A stretch of DNA of 64,000 nt from JAABVY01 sp964496505 (GTDB lineage Bacteria; Zixibacteria; MSB-5A5; JAABVY01), in contig CAZBZV010000001.1 in assembly GCA_964496505.1 (NCBI GenBank), positions 124,001 through 188,000 of the forward strand, given 5' to 3'. The notes under the pieces are model-generated. The model did not search any database and had not been told where the DNA came from. It saw only the letters and a program-made list of their open reading frames with translations. A program made the position numbers and the translations under genes. Positions 1-7,445 of this stretch are shown here, in pieces (the stretch's first letter is position 1; the number at the start of each line of letters is the position of its first letter).

Positions 1-372
1 CAGGTAAAAGCTAGAGATATAACATTAATCAAAGAAAATGGAAAATGGAAACTATCACTCGCTGAAAGCCCTGAAACTGCGTTAAAACAGAACAAGACCG
101 AAGAAGCCCAGCTTGTCTTAAAGCAGATCTATATAATGCAGCGCACATACAGAAAGCAGTTTGATACCTATTCGGAAGATTTGATGGCTTTAGGTGTTGA
201 AATTCCCTGGAACGCCCGGTATGATTATTCAATAGTCTCGTTTGACTCTACCACATTCGTGGCTCAGGCACATTTGTCTTCTCCGGGTGTCGACGATGAC
301 CCCACTCCTGACACCTGGACAATTGATCAAGACGGGAGTATCATGCATGTGTCGAATGATATAACAAACTAA
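1..372 (+). CDS. type IV pilin-like / pseudopilin protein, 3' part only
   Basis: The reading frame is open from the first base of the window to a TAA at 370-372, so the N-terminus lies outside. The visible 123 residues contain a segment of the form LKQIYIMQRTYRKQFDTYS, then LGVEIPW, and end near DTWTIDQDGSI. This layout (helix with periodic Tyr, then a small beta domain ending in a W-T-I-D-x-x-G strand) resembles the C-terminal half of minor pilins and type II secretion pseudopilins. The diagnostic N-terminal prepilin peptide and hydrophobic helix are not visible, so the call rests on pattern only. A hairpin terminator-like structure follows. A pilT gene lies 58 kb downstream in the same window. 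Confidence 0.5.
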   Translation, partial: QVKARDITLIKENGKWKLSLAESPETALKQNKTEEAQLVLKQIYIMQRTYRKQFDTYSEDLMALGVEIPWNARYDYSIVSFDSTTFVAQAHLSSPGVDDDPTPDTWTIDQDGSIMHVSNDITN

Positions 373-393
373 ATAGTGGGCATTTACATTGGT

Positions 394-430
394 AAGGTGT
401 TGGCAAGAAAAGAGTCAACACCTTTCTTAT
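394..430 (+). terminator. terminator-like hairpin after the pilin-like gene
   Basis: A perfect 9-bp inverted repeat, AAGGTGTTG at 394-402 and CAACACCTT at 416-424, with a 13-base loop, is followed by a T-rich stretch (TCTTATTT). It begins 22 bases after the stop codon of the upstream gene. Confidence 0.5.
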
Positions 431-484
431 TTCCAATAGTATTACCATTTATAATATTTAACATTATCAAAATCACCGAAAGAT

Positions 485-598
485 CTACCGCTTGATGCTC
501 TTCTCGACATCGCCCAGCATCTCTAAAAGATTGGCAGCGACAAAGCCCGCAATTGCGAGCGCAACCATAATAATGATTATTATCAGAACGACATTCAT
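485..598 (-). CDS. 37-residue single-span membrane peptide
   Basis: A short frame on the minus strand starts at ATG 598 and stops at 485. A good ribosome site (GAGGAGGGG) sits just upstream of the start on that strand. The peptide begins MNVVLIIIIIMVALAIAG and ends in a polar, charged tail (GDVEKSIKR), so it is one hydrophobic helix with a short, probably cytoplasmic, tail. I do not recognise a family. Such peptides can be small membrane-protein regulators, but nothing here says which. It could also be spurious, though the ribosome site and clean helix/tail split argue for a real gene. Confidence 0.45.
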   Translation of the reverse strand: MNVVLIIIIIMVALAIAGFVAANLLEMLGDVEKSIKR

Positions 599-680
599 AG
601 CCCCTCCTCTAAGGATTTGAATTTAAACTAACATTTTTGTATGGAGAGGTCAAGATTAAACAACGGGAGAGATTTTTGGG

Positions 681-860
681 GGTGGCAAATAATCTCAAGG
701 TGACCCAATCTTCAGATTGGGAAGTTATTTTAATAAGCAAACCATTTATCCCAAGCTGAAGCTTGGCACACCCAGGCAATGACAGGGTGGCACGCCCAAA
801 CTGGCTTTGGGCGGGTAGAAAATATTTAACCTGCCCAAACGAAGTTTGAGCAGGCCACCC
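681..860. repeat. cluster of intergenic palindromes (GGTGGCACGCCCAAA-type family)
   Basis: Four successive inverted repeats: 704-721 (CCCAATCT/AGATTGGG), 751-766 (CCAAGC/GCTTGG), 794-812 (GCCCAAA/TTTGGGC) and 831-853 (CTGCCCAAAC/GTTTGAGCAG, one mismatch). The outer edges GGTGGCA and GGCCACCC also pair roughly. The 16 bases GGGTGGCACGCCCAAA at 785-800 recur exactly at 63926-63941, and a related palindrome lies at 39194-39214. No gene is visible in 599-1036. Confidence 0.7.
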
Positions 861-1036
861 GGATGATGCTTTCGGCCGATTATCCTTGAAATGACATTTT
901 ATAGCGGTAGGGCAGAATCCAAGCGAATCGCAGTGATCAAATTTTCAATACCAAAAAAATAGTCAGAACCACTTCGTTTTACTTAGGGTTCTGACCTACT
1001 CTTTTCTTCATAATATGTTGTGCTTTAATTCGATTC

Positions 1037-1954
1037 CTAATAAAACGCCAATGAAGCCGGGAGGTAGCATTCATCGTTGGCAAATGGACGGTCGCTCATT
1101 AAAAGTTCGTTTTCTTCCAGCTTGAACTTGTTCCTGAACAAAAAGTCAAGCACAGAACCATTACTCCCCGGCACCCATACCATCAGCTTTTCGAATTTCT
1201 GAGCGCGCATGTAATTTATCGTTTCCGCCAGGCAGGGGATAAGGTACTTCGGTTTAGACACGGCTACCGGAGCAATCACACTGTCCCTTGTAATCCAGGT
1301 ATATCCCACCGGGCGGCCGCGGTATTTGTAAATAAAGCCGTGAACAAACTCGCTGTCTATCCAGAATTTATGATCCTCGGGACGGCATACCCCGCGGTTG
1401 GGCAGATCGAATTTATTCAAAATCGGAATCTGATCGTAATCCTCGATCGGCACAGCCTCCAGATCATAATCGGTCTTAATCTTTTGCACCCGCTTTTTCT
1501 TATCATAGGTCCAGGACATCATGGGCAGCATCTGAATCGGATACATCCCGAACTGAGCGTAAAGCTGAACAGCAAACGGATTGAAGGCAAAAGTCGCCAG
1601 TGAACGGGTATGGATTTCAGCCTCCTTATCGAAATTATATACGCGCTTTAATAACTTCCTGCCGATGCCCTTACCCTGGAAGCGTTGATCGGTAAAAAGA
1701 TGCGCAAGATACCAGTGGCCGTCGCGGATCATAGCCGAGGCATACCCCACCATCCGGTTGCCGGAAAATGCTCCTATCGTGCCGCCCGGATCGGTCCTGA
1801 GCAGATGGCACATCATCGTATTACGGGCGCGTCTCGGTTTATATGGCACCGGCGGCATGCTGTGGGTTTCACGCAGACGATTCATGGTGCGCATGACCAG
1901 CCGTTCGGCCAGCCGTGTATCATCAGGTTTTATCTTTCTTATGCTGAGTTTCAT
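1037..1954 (-). CDS. GNAT-family N-acetyltransferase, two-domain
   Basis: A 305-residue protein with a clear GNAT acetyl-CoA site near residues 88-105: LFTDQRFQGKGIGRKLLKR, matching the family Q-x-x-G-x-G/A loop. The next block, ATFAFNPFAVQLYAQFGMY, has the usual N-x-x-A-x-x-L-Y-x-x-x-G-F/M pattern. About 150 further residues contain a second, weaker GNAT-like half (RGRPVGYTWITRD), so this looks like a tandem fold with only the first copy carrying the full binding loop. The substrate cannot be told. The gene stands alone and is divergent from the HNH/trpS operon. The ATG at 1954 gives a normal N-terminus. Confidence 0.85.
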   Translation of the reverse strand: MKLSIRKIKPDDTRLAERLVMRTMNRLRETHSMPPVPYKPRRARNTMMCHLLRTDPGGTIGAFSGNRMVGYASAMIRDGHWYLAHLFTDQRFQGKGIGRKLLKRVYNFDKEAEIHTRSLATFAFNPFAVQLYAQFGMYPIQMLPMMSWTYDKKKRVQKIKTDYDLEAVPIEDYDQIPILNKFDLPNRGVCRPEDHKFWIDSEFVHGFIYKYRGRPVGYTWITRDSVIAPVAVSKPKYLIPCLAETINYMRAQKFEKLMVWVPGSNGSVLDFLFRNKFKLEENELLMSDRPFANDECYLPASLAFY

Positions 1955-2140
1955 ATCAACCTCCCGGCGTTATTTCAGGTCTCTCCTTTTGACGATAATT
2001 ACAGAGAGAGGTTTCAAAATGGGGTCAATCAACCGATTAATAATAAAAAGGAACCTACGCGCCGGATTGTCAACAAGAATAAAATGGCTAAAAAGCCCCA
2101 AAATATAGGCGGTTTTGTGCGTTTCATTTATAAGTTTTTA

Positions 2141-2168
2141 TTGACTATTGCGAGATGGCCGGTAAATT
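2141..2168 (+). promoter_or_regulatory. sigma-70-type promoter for the HNH-trpS-scpAB operon
   Basis: TTGACT at 2141-2146, a 16-base spacer, then TAAATT at 2163-2168. The predicted start, near 2175, gives a short leader before the ATG at 2203. Confidence 0.45.
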
Positions 2169-2202
2169 ATATCTTTTTAAGGTGTCATAACGGCGGTTGG
2201 CT

Positions 2203-2718
2203 ATGTTAAACAGGAATGTTCTTATCTTAAATCAGAATTATGAACCGTTGACTGTGTGTTCAGTCAAGAGGGCTGTTGTTATGATGTTATTGGGCAAAGT
2301 AGAAATGATCGAGACAATGGACGGACATTTGCTGCATTCAGTCAGCGCGGCTATACGAGTTCCCTCGGTGGTGAGGCTGGGCTTTTATGTCAAGGTCCCG
2401 CGCAAGCGTATATTTCTTTCGCGCAAAAATATTATCAAGCGCGACGGGCATAAATGCATGTATTGCGGACGTACCGACGGTGCCATGACGGTGGATCATG
2501 TTGTGCCCAAGCGTATGGGCGGCAAGGATACCTGGGAGAACCTGGTTTGCGCCTGCACTAAATGCAATAACCGCAAGGGTGACCGTACCCCCGAGCAGGC
2601 CAATATGACATTGATAAAAAAGCCTAAAAAACCCAATCATCTCATGTTCATACAACGGTTTATCGGAATATCCGACGACAACTGGAAGCCCTATTTGTTT
2701 ATGGAGGATTTTCATTAG
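2203..2718 (+). CDS. HNH endonuclease family protein
   Basis: A 171-residue protein. The C-terminal half is an HNH/ββα-metal nuclease with two zinc knuckles: KCMYCGR, then the active-site strand MTVDHVVPKRMGG, the N-L-V block WENLVCACTKCNNRKGD. The N-terminal VLILNQNYEPL is typical of a widespread chromosomal HNH family. I use ATG 2203 because the VLILNQNYEPL motif then starts four residues in; a TTG at 2197 is the only alternative. The stop is immediately followed by the trpS start codon, so it is co-transcribed with housekeeping genes. It is not in a phage or restriction context. The physiological target is unknown. Confidence 0.85.
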   Translation: MLNRNVLILNQNYEPLTVCSVKRAVVMMLLGKVEMIETMDGHLLHSVSAAIRVPSVVRLGFYVKVPRKRIFLSRKNIIKRDGHKCMYCGRTDGAMTVDHVVPKRMGGKDTWENLVCACTKCNNRKGDRTPEQANMTLIKKPKKPNHLMFIQRFIGISDDNWKPYLFMEDFH

Positions 2719-3699
2719 ATGGCACAACAGGTTATTCTTTCCGGGATGCAGCCAACCGGATCACTTCATCTTGGAAATTACGAGGGGGCCTTAAAAAACT
2801 GGATCTCACTTCAGAACGACTATGAAATGTATTGCTGCATTGTCGACTGGCATTCGTTGACGTCTCTTTATGATAAGACAGAGGTACTCAAGGACCAGAT
2901 ATTTCAGATGGCGGTCGATTATATTTCGGCCGGGCTCGACCCGGAAAAATGCGCTATTTTCGTGCAGTCCCAGGTCAAGGAACATTCCGAATTACATCTG
3001 CTTTTGTCGATGATAATACCAACTCCGTGGCTTGAGAGGGTGCCGTCGTACAAGGAAAAATCCAAAACGATGGGACTGGAATCTTACGGCTTTCTGGGAT
3101 ATCCGCTTCTGCAGGCGGCCGATATTCTGCTCTATCGCGCCAATTACGTTCCAGTCGGCAAGGATCAGCTCCCGCATATCGAGCTGACACGCGAGGTCGC
3201 TCGAAGGTTTAACGGTTTTTACGGTGATGTTTTCCCAGAGCCGAAAGATAAGCTTACGAAATTTGCGGCGGTGCCGGGAGTAGACGGCAACCGTATGAGT
3301 AAATCTTACGGCAATCATATCTGCCTGGCTGATACGCCCGAGGAAACCGCCAAGAAGATATCGCAGATGTTTACCGATCCTGAGAAGCTGCGCAAGGGTG
3401 ATCCCGGACGTCCGGAGGTTTGCCCGGTTTTCACTCTGCATCAAATCTATTCCAGTAAGGAAGAGGCTGAAAAGATCGACAAGGACTGCCGTTCAGGTGC
3501 GCTGGGATGTGTGGCTGACAAAAAGCATCTGGCTGAAAATATAAATAATGCGCTGGCTCCGATCCGTGAGAAGGCGGCGGAACTCAGATCGAATCCCGAC
3601 ACTGTCTGGGATATTCTCAACGAGGGCGCGAACAAAGCACGCGCCAAGGCCGAGGAGACGATGGAAATGGTTCGCAAAGCGATGAGGTTGCTGCCGTGA
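2719..3699 (+). CDS. trpS: tryptophanyl-tRNA synthetase
   Basis: A class I aminoacyl-tRNA synthetase charging tRNA-Trp. The HIGH-like signature appears as PTGSLHLGNY near residue 12 and the KMSKS loop as NRMSKSYGN near residue 193, with the substrate-binding segment MGLESYGFLGYPLLQAADIL between. The 326-residue length matches the compact bacterial type. The ATG directly abuts the HNH stop codon and the last four bases overlap the scpA start, so translation is likely coupled. Nothing is missing from the catalytic motifs. Confidence 0.97.
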   Translation: MAQQVILSGMQPTGSLHLGNYEGALKNWISLQNDYEMYCCIVDWHSLTSLYDKTEVLKDQIFQMAVDYISAGLDPEKCAIFVQSQVKEHSELHLLLSMIIPTPWLERVPSYKEKSKTMGLESYGFLGYPLLQAADILLYRANYVPVGKDQLPHIELTREVARRFNGFYGDVFPEPKDKLTKFAAVPGVDGNRMSKSYGNHICLADTPEETAKKISQMFTDPEKLRKGDPGRPEVCPVFTLHQIYSSKEEAEKIDKDCRSGALGCVADKKHLAENINNALAPIREKAAELRSNPDTVWDILNEGANKARAKAEETMEMVRKAMRLLP

Positions 3700-4454
3700 C
3701 GGCTGAAGAACTTCTGAAAATCAATCCGTACTCCGGTGAGCTCGAGGAGAGCTATGAGGTCAAGCTGGAAAAATTCGAGGGGCCTCTGGATCTCCTGCTT
3801 TATCTGATTAAGAAGGATGAGATAGACATATACGACATACCCATCGCCCGTATCACACGGCAGTATCTGGAATATGTCGAGATTATGAAGATGCTCAACC
3901 TCGATATAGCGGGGGAGTTTATCCTCATGGCCGCGACCCTTATAAATATAAAATCGCGCATGCTTCTGCCGAGACCTGAAGAGGATGAGTCAGAGGATCC
4001 CCGTGAGGCGCTGATTATGGCTCTGCTTGAATACGAGAAATTCAAGAGGGCCTCGGAAGTGCTGCGTGAAAAGGAATCCGTGGAACAGCAGTTCCTCAGA
4101 CGGCAGGATTATTCATATCTCGATCTCTCACCCGAGGAGTCTTTCACCCTCGAGGCTACGGTATTCGATTTAATGAGGGCTTTCAAGGAAGCGCTTGAAA
4201 ATCTCGAGAAAGATATTTACCATACGGTGAAAGTGGAAGAGATAAGTATCGAGGAACGTGTTGAAATTATTGAAAAGATTTTAAATGAGAAAGGACAGGC
4301 CTCCTTCCATGAACTTTATGCCGACCGACCCTATCGTCTGGTTTTGATCGTGACATTTTTGGCGGTTCTGGAAATGCTCAAACTCAATCGTCTGGTTTTA
4401 AGACAGGCCGTACCTTTCGGACCGATAAGGATTTATTTGAATAACGATGAATGA
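3696..4454 (+). CDS. scpA: segregation and condensation protein A (kleisin)
   Basis: A 252-residue kleisin subunit that bridges the SMC heads of bacterial condensin. The N-terminal FEGPLDLLLYLIKKDEIDIYD motif (SMC neck binding) is present near residues 28-48, followed by the acidic linker (RPEEDESEDP) and a C-terminal winged helix (SFHELYADRP, then FLAVLEMLKLNRL). It starts at a GTG whose last two bases form part of the trpS stop codon, and its end overlaps scpB by eight bases, the usual scpA-scpB arrangement. Confidence 0.95.
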   Translation: MTAEELLKINPYSGELEESYEVKLEKFEGPLDLLLYLIKKDEIDIYDIPIARITRQYLEYVEIMKMLNLDIAGEFILMAATLINIKSRMLLPRPEEDESEDPREALIMALLEYEKFKRASEVLREKESVEQQFLRRQDYSYLDLSPEESFTLEATVFDLMRAFKEALENLEKDIYHTVKVEEISIEERVEIIEKILNEKGQASFHELYADRPYRLVLIVTFLAVLEMLKLNRLVLRQAVPFGPIRIYLNNDE

Positions 4455-5184
4455 TAATATAACCGAAGAACTGACAGAAGAATTAACGGAACGGATGAAC
4501 CTTACCGAAGCACTGCTGTTTGCCTCGCCGGAGCCTCTGGATCATAAGAAGATATCCCGCTTTCTGGGCAAACTGACGAAGGCTCAGGTAGGTGAAGTTA
4601 TTCAGGCTCTCAACGAGAGGTATACCGAAGGCGGACACTCATTTCGGATACGTGAAATTGCCGACGGATTCCAGATTTGTCTTTTACCCAATATGACCAT
4701 GGCGGTGGAGAAATTCCTTAAACGCCAGCGTGAACGCCGGCTTACCCAGGCGGGACTGGAAACCCTTTCGGTCATAGCCTATAAACAGCCTGTGACCAAG
4801 GGCGAGATTGAGCATATCCGCGGGGTTGCGGTTGACGGCCCGCTTAATACACTTCTGGAACGCAAGCTGGTAACAATTGTAGGACGTGCTGAGAAAGTGG
4901 GACATCCGTTGCTGTACGGTACCACCAAGAAGTTTCTGGAATATTTCGGCTTGAAGAATCTGAAGGAGCTTCCGCGAATTGATGAGTTCACCGAAACATA
5001 TAAAATCAAGAAAAAATCCTCACAGCAGGAACTGACCTTAAGCGAGGATGAGGAGGGCGAAGAGAAAGAGCCCAAATCCAGACTTAAATTCGTAATGAAA
5101 GCGCCAGAGGAGGATGAAAAAAGTGAGGAGCCCGGGACTGAGGGTATAGAGACTCCAATGGGACGTGATGATGAGGCTGAATAA
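4447..5184 (+). CDS. scpB: segregation and condensation protein B
   Basis: A 245-residue partner of ScpA in the SMC-ScpAB complex. The tandem winged-helix core covers roughly residues 12-175, with the family segments LTEALLFASPEPL, TQAGLETLSVIAYKQPVTKGEIEHIRGV split across the second domain, and GRAEKVGHPLLYGTT. The last 70 residues are a strongly acidic, probably disordered tail (SEDEEGEEKEPKS and similar), longer than in many ScpB proteins. Its end overlaps the next gene by about 20 bases. Confidence 0.95.
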   Translation: MNDNITEELTEELTERMNLTEALLFASPEPLDHKKISRFLGKLTKAQVGEVIQALNERYTEGGHSFRIREIADGFQICLLPNMTMAVEKFLKRQRERRLTQAGLETLSVIAYKQPVTKGEIEHIRGVAVDGPLNTLLERKLVTIVGRAEKVGHPLLYGTTKKFLEYFGLKNLKELPRIDEFTETYKIKKKSSQQELTLSEDEEGEEKEPKSRLKFVMKAPEEDEKSEEPGTEGIETPMGRDDEAE

Positions 5185-5890
5185 ATTCCTGTCTCGTTGC
5201 GGTGTCGCCTCGCGAAGGCAGGCGGATGAGATGATTCTGGCAGGACGTGTTATAGTCAACGGCCAGAAGGTCGGTCAGCTCGGATTGGTAATTGACGAAA
5301 TCAATGATGTCGTTCGTGTTGATGAGGAAACTGTCCGTCTCCCCGCCGAAGAATCCTATGTCATTCTCAACAAACCCAAAGGATATATCTCCAGTCTGGT
5401 GGATAAGTTCAACCGTCCTACGGTGATCGATTTAATCAAGGGTGTGAAAGATCGTGTCTATCCAGTGGGGCGTCTCGATCTTGATACAGAGGGAATTCTG
5501 CTTTTAACCAATGACGGTGAGCTGGCTTATCGCCTGGCGCATCCCAAGTATGAAATCAAAAAGGAATATGTAGTAACAATTAAGGGCCTTTTTCCGGAAC
5601 ATTTAACCGAAAAGATGGAAAAGGGAGTGAAGCTCGAGGATGGTTATCTGGCCAAATCCAAAGCCAAGCTTCTTTCGGCCAACGAGTCCAATTCTGTTAT
5701 TCAGATGGTGCTTACCGAGGGCAAGAAAAGGGAAATAAAGAGGATTTTTGCCGCACTGGGATATAATGTTAAGCATCTGAAAAGAATTCGCTTTGCGGAT
5801 ATTTCCTGCGAGGGGATGCGCACCGGAAGCTGGCGCCAATTAAATCGTAAAGAGGTATTGAAATTAAAGCGCAAGGTCGGTTTGCAATAA
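5165..5890 (+). CDS. rluB: 23S rRNA pseudouridine synthase, RluB/RsuA family
   Basis: Modifies uridine in ribosomal RNA. The N-terminal S4 RNA-binding domain (LNKFLSRCGVASRRQADEMI) is followed by the catalytic region with VGRLDLDTEGILLLTNDG, whose first Asp after GRL is the family catalytic residue, and LAHPKYEIKKEYVV. The KREIKRIF segment near residue 188 is also characteristic. The 241-residue length fits RluB/RsuA. It starts inside scpB; two adjacent ATG codons (5165, 5168) are possible. The scpA-scpB-rluB order is conserved in many bacteria. Confidence 0.93.
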   Translation: MMMRLNKFLSRCGVASRRQADEMILAGRVIVNGQKVGQLGLVIDEINDVVRVDEETVRLPAEESYVILNKPKGYISSLVDKFNRPTVIDLIKGVKDRVYPVGRLDLDTEGILLLTNDGELAYRLAHPKYEIKKEYVVTIKGLFPEHLTEKMEKGVKLEDGYLAKSKAKLLSANESNSVIQMVLTEGKKREIKRIFAALGYNVKHLKRIRFADISCEGMRTGSWRQLNRKEVLKLKRKVGLQ

Positions 5891-5918
5891 CTTCCGGATC
5901 AATAAACTTGCCAATGTA

Positions 5919-6599
5919 ATGTCTTCATTCACCAAAATAATCGCCATAGACGGTCCCGCCGGGTCGGGAAAATCTACCACCGCCCGAAAGGTGGCCGACA
6001 GGCTGGGCTTTATCTTTCTGGATACGGGTGCTATGTATCGTGCCGTTACTTTTCTCGCGCTTGATAAAAAGATTCCGCTTTCCGATTCTGAGGCATTGCA
6101 GGATCTGGCGGCATCAATGCAGATCGAGTTCTCCGACGATTCCGAAGGGCAAAGGGTATCGGTAAATGGCAGAGACGTTACCTCCCAAATCAGGACACCC
6201 GAGGTTACCGCCGCTGTCAGCGAGGTCTCCGCGCATGCCGGAGTTCGCAGGCACATGGTTGCCAAGCAGAAGGAGATGGGCGAGAAATATGATATTGTTG
6301 CCGAAGGCAGAGATACCACCAGTGTGGTTTTTCCGGATGCCACGTTGAAGGTCTATTTGATGGCCTCGATCGAGGAACGCGCCAAAAGAAGGGTGATAGA
6401 TTTTCAGAGAATGGGAAAAATAACCACCGTGCAGGAACAGCTTAAGGCGATTCAGGCTAGGGATGACTACGATTCAGGCCGGGAACATTCACCTCTGAAA
6501 ATGACCGATGATTCCATACAGGTCGACACTACCAAGCTTACCATAGAGGGGCAGGTAAATAAGATCATTGAGCTTTTCAAAGAAAAGATCGGGGAATGA
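5919..6599 (+). CDS. cmk: cytidylate kinase
   Basis: Phosphorylates CMP and dCMP. The P-loop IDGPAGSGKSTTARKVA lies near residues 10-26, the LDTGAMYRAVT nucleotide-binding block follows, and DIVAEGRDTTSVVFPDA and the lid segment with RDDYDSGREHSPL are intact. It lies directly upstream of plsC (four-base overlap), and rpsA follows after a promoter. The cmk-plsC-rpsA order is seen in many bacteria. Confidence 0.96.
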   Translation: MSSFTKIIAIDGPAGSGKSTTARKVADRLGFIFLDTGAMYRAVTFLALDKKIPLSDSEALQDLAASMQIEFSDDSEGQRVSVNGRDVTSQIRTPEVTAAVSEVSAHAGVRRHMVAKQKEMGEKYDIVAEGRDTTSVVFPDATLKVYLMASIEERAKRRVIDFQRMGKITTVQEQLKAIQARDDYDSGREHSPLKMTDDSIQVDTTKLTIEGQVNKIIELFKEKIGE

Positions 6600-7213
6600 A
6601 ACCGTTTTATAAATTTTCTTCGGCGGCGGCCAGAATATTCGCCAAATTATTCTACGGTGTAAAAGTGTACGGGCTAGAAAATCTTGATTTCGAGGGACCG
6701 GCGCTTCTGGCTTCCAATCATATTTCACTTTTCGATCCTCCCCTTGTAGGCGGGATAGCGCCTTTCGAGATTCACTTCATGGCCAAGTCGGAGCTTTTCA
6801 AAAATCCGGTGTTCGGGAAACTGATCAGTTCGCTTAATGCATTCCCGGTGAAAAGAGGCTTAATTGACCGCAGGGCTCTCAAGCTCTCGAGCGAGATACT
6901 TAAGGGTGGTGGGAGAATTCTGGTTTTTCCCGAGGGCACGCGGCAAAAAAGCGGCAAATTGTCCAAACCACGTCCGGGCGCAGCCAAGCTTGCGATTGAC
7001 AATAATGTCCCGGTTATGCCGGTTTGTCTGATGAATACAAATAAACTCCGCAAGATGGTCTTTTCCCGCGATCATCTGAGGGTCTGCTATGGTAAACTGA
7101 TAGATACAGCCACATTTATGCCCGAGGCTGGGGAAAAAGAGCGAATATATGGTCTTTCAGATAAGATTATGGCAGAAATTGCAAATTTACAGGAATTCTT
7201 AAAGACCACATAA
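6596..7213 (+). CDS. plsC: 1-acyl-sn-glycerol-3-phosphate acyltransferase
   Basis: A 205-residue membrane-associated acyltransferase that makes phosphatidic acid. The catalytic H-x4-D motif is seen as NHISLFDPPL near residues 41-50, and the second motif as VFPEGTRQKSGKL near residue 110. VPVMPVCLMNT corresponds to the fourth block. The first segment is hydrophobic but short, giving no clear multi-span topology. It overlaps cmk by four bases and ends the first operon before the rpsA promoter region. Confidence 0.9.
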   Translation: MKPFYKFSSAAARIFAKLFYGVKVYGLENLDFEGPALLASNHISLFDPPLVGGIAPFEIHFMAKSELFKNPVFGKLISSLNAFPVKRGLIDRRALKLSSEILKGGGRILVFPEGTRQKSGKLSKPRPGAAKLAIDNNVPVMPVCLMNTNKLRKMVFSRDHLRVCYGKLIDTATFMPEAGEKERIYGLSDKIMAEIANLQEFLKTT

Positions 7214-7363
7214 ACATCCATTCTAATCCAAATTTATCTTAATCTTATTCGTAGTTTATGTGAAAATCTATCGTCGTTTTCCGATGATCAGCAGGTAGTT
7301 ATAATCATGATTTCAGGGGTAACGGGAATAGTGATAATATCAGGGGGAATTTCGCAAAATCCA

Positions 7364-7393
7364 TTGACAAACCTGAAATATTGATTATATACT
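7364..7393 (+). promoter_or_regulatory. sigma-70-type promoter for rpsA
   Basis: A perfect TTGACA at 7364-7369, an 18-base spacer and TATACT at 7388-7393 (overlapping TATATA gives a 16-base alternative). It sits in the 232-base gap between plsC and rpsA. An AGGAGG ribosome site follows at 7428-7433, before the ATG at 7446. Confidence 0.7.
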
Positions 7394-7445
7394 CGCTAAC
7401 CCTTTCAAGGGCAATGCTTGTATGTAAAGGAGGAATTACCGCAAA

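Noticed and set aside
766..800. TGGCACA and TGGCACG strings as sigma-54 promoters
   Set aside because: They fall inside the palindromic repeat family, and neither has GC ten bases after GG.
2203..2718. HNH gene as part of a phage, intron or restriction system
   Set aside because: It lies in a housekeeping operon with no methylase, integrase or intron signature.
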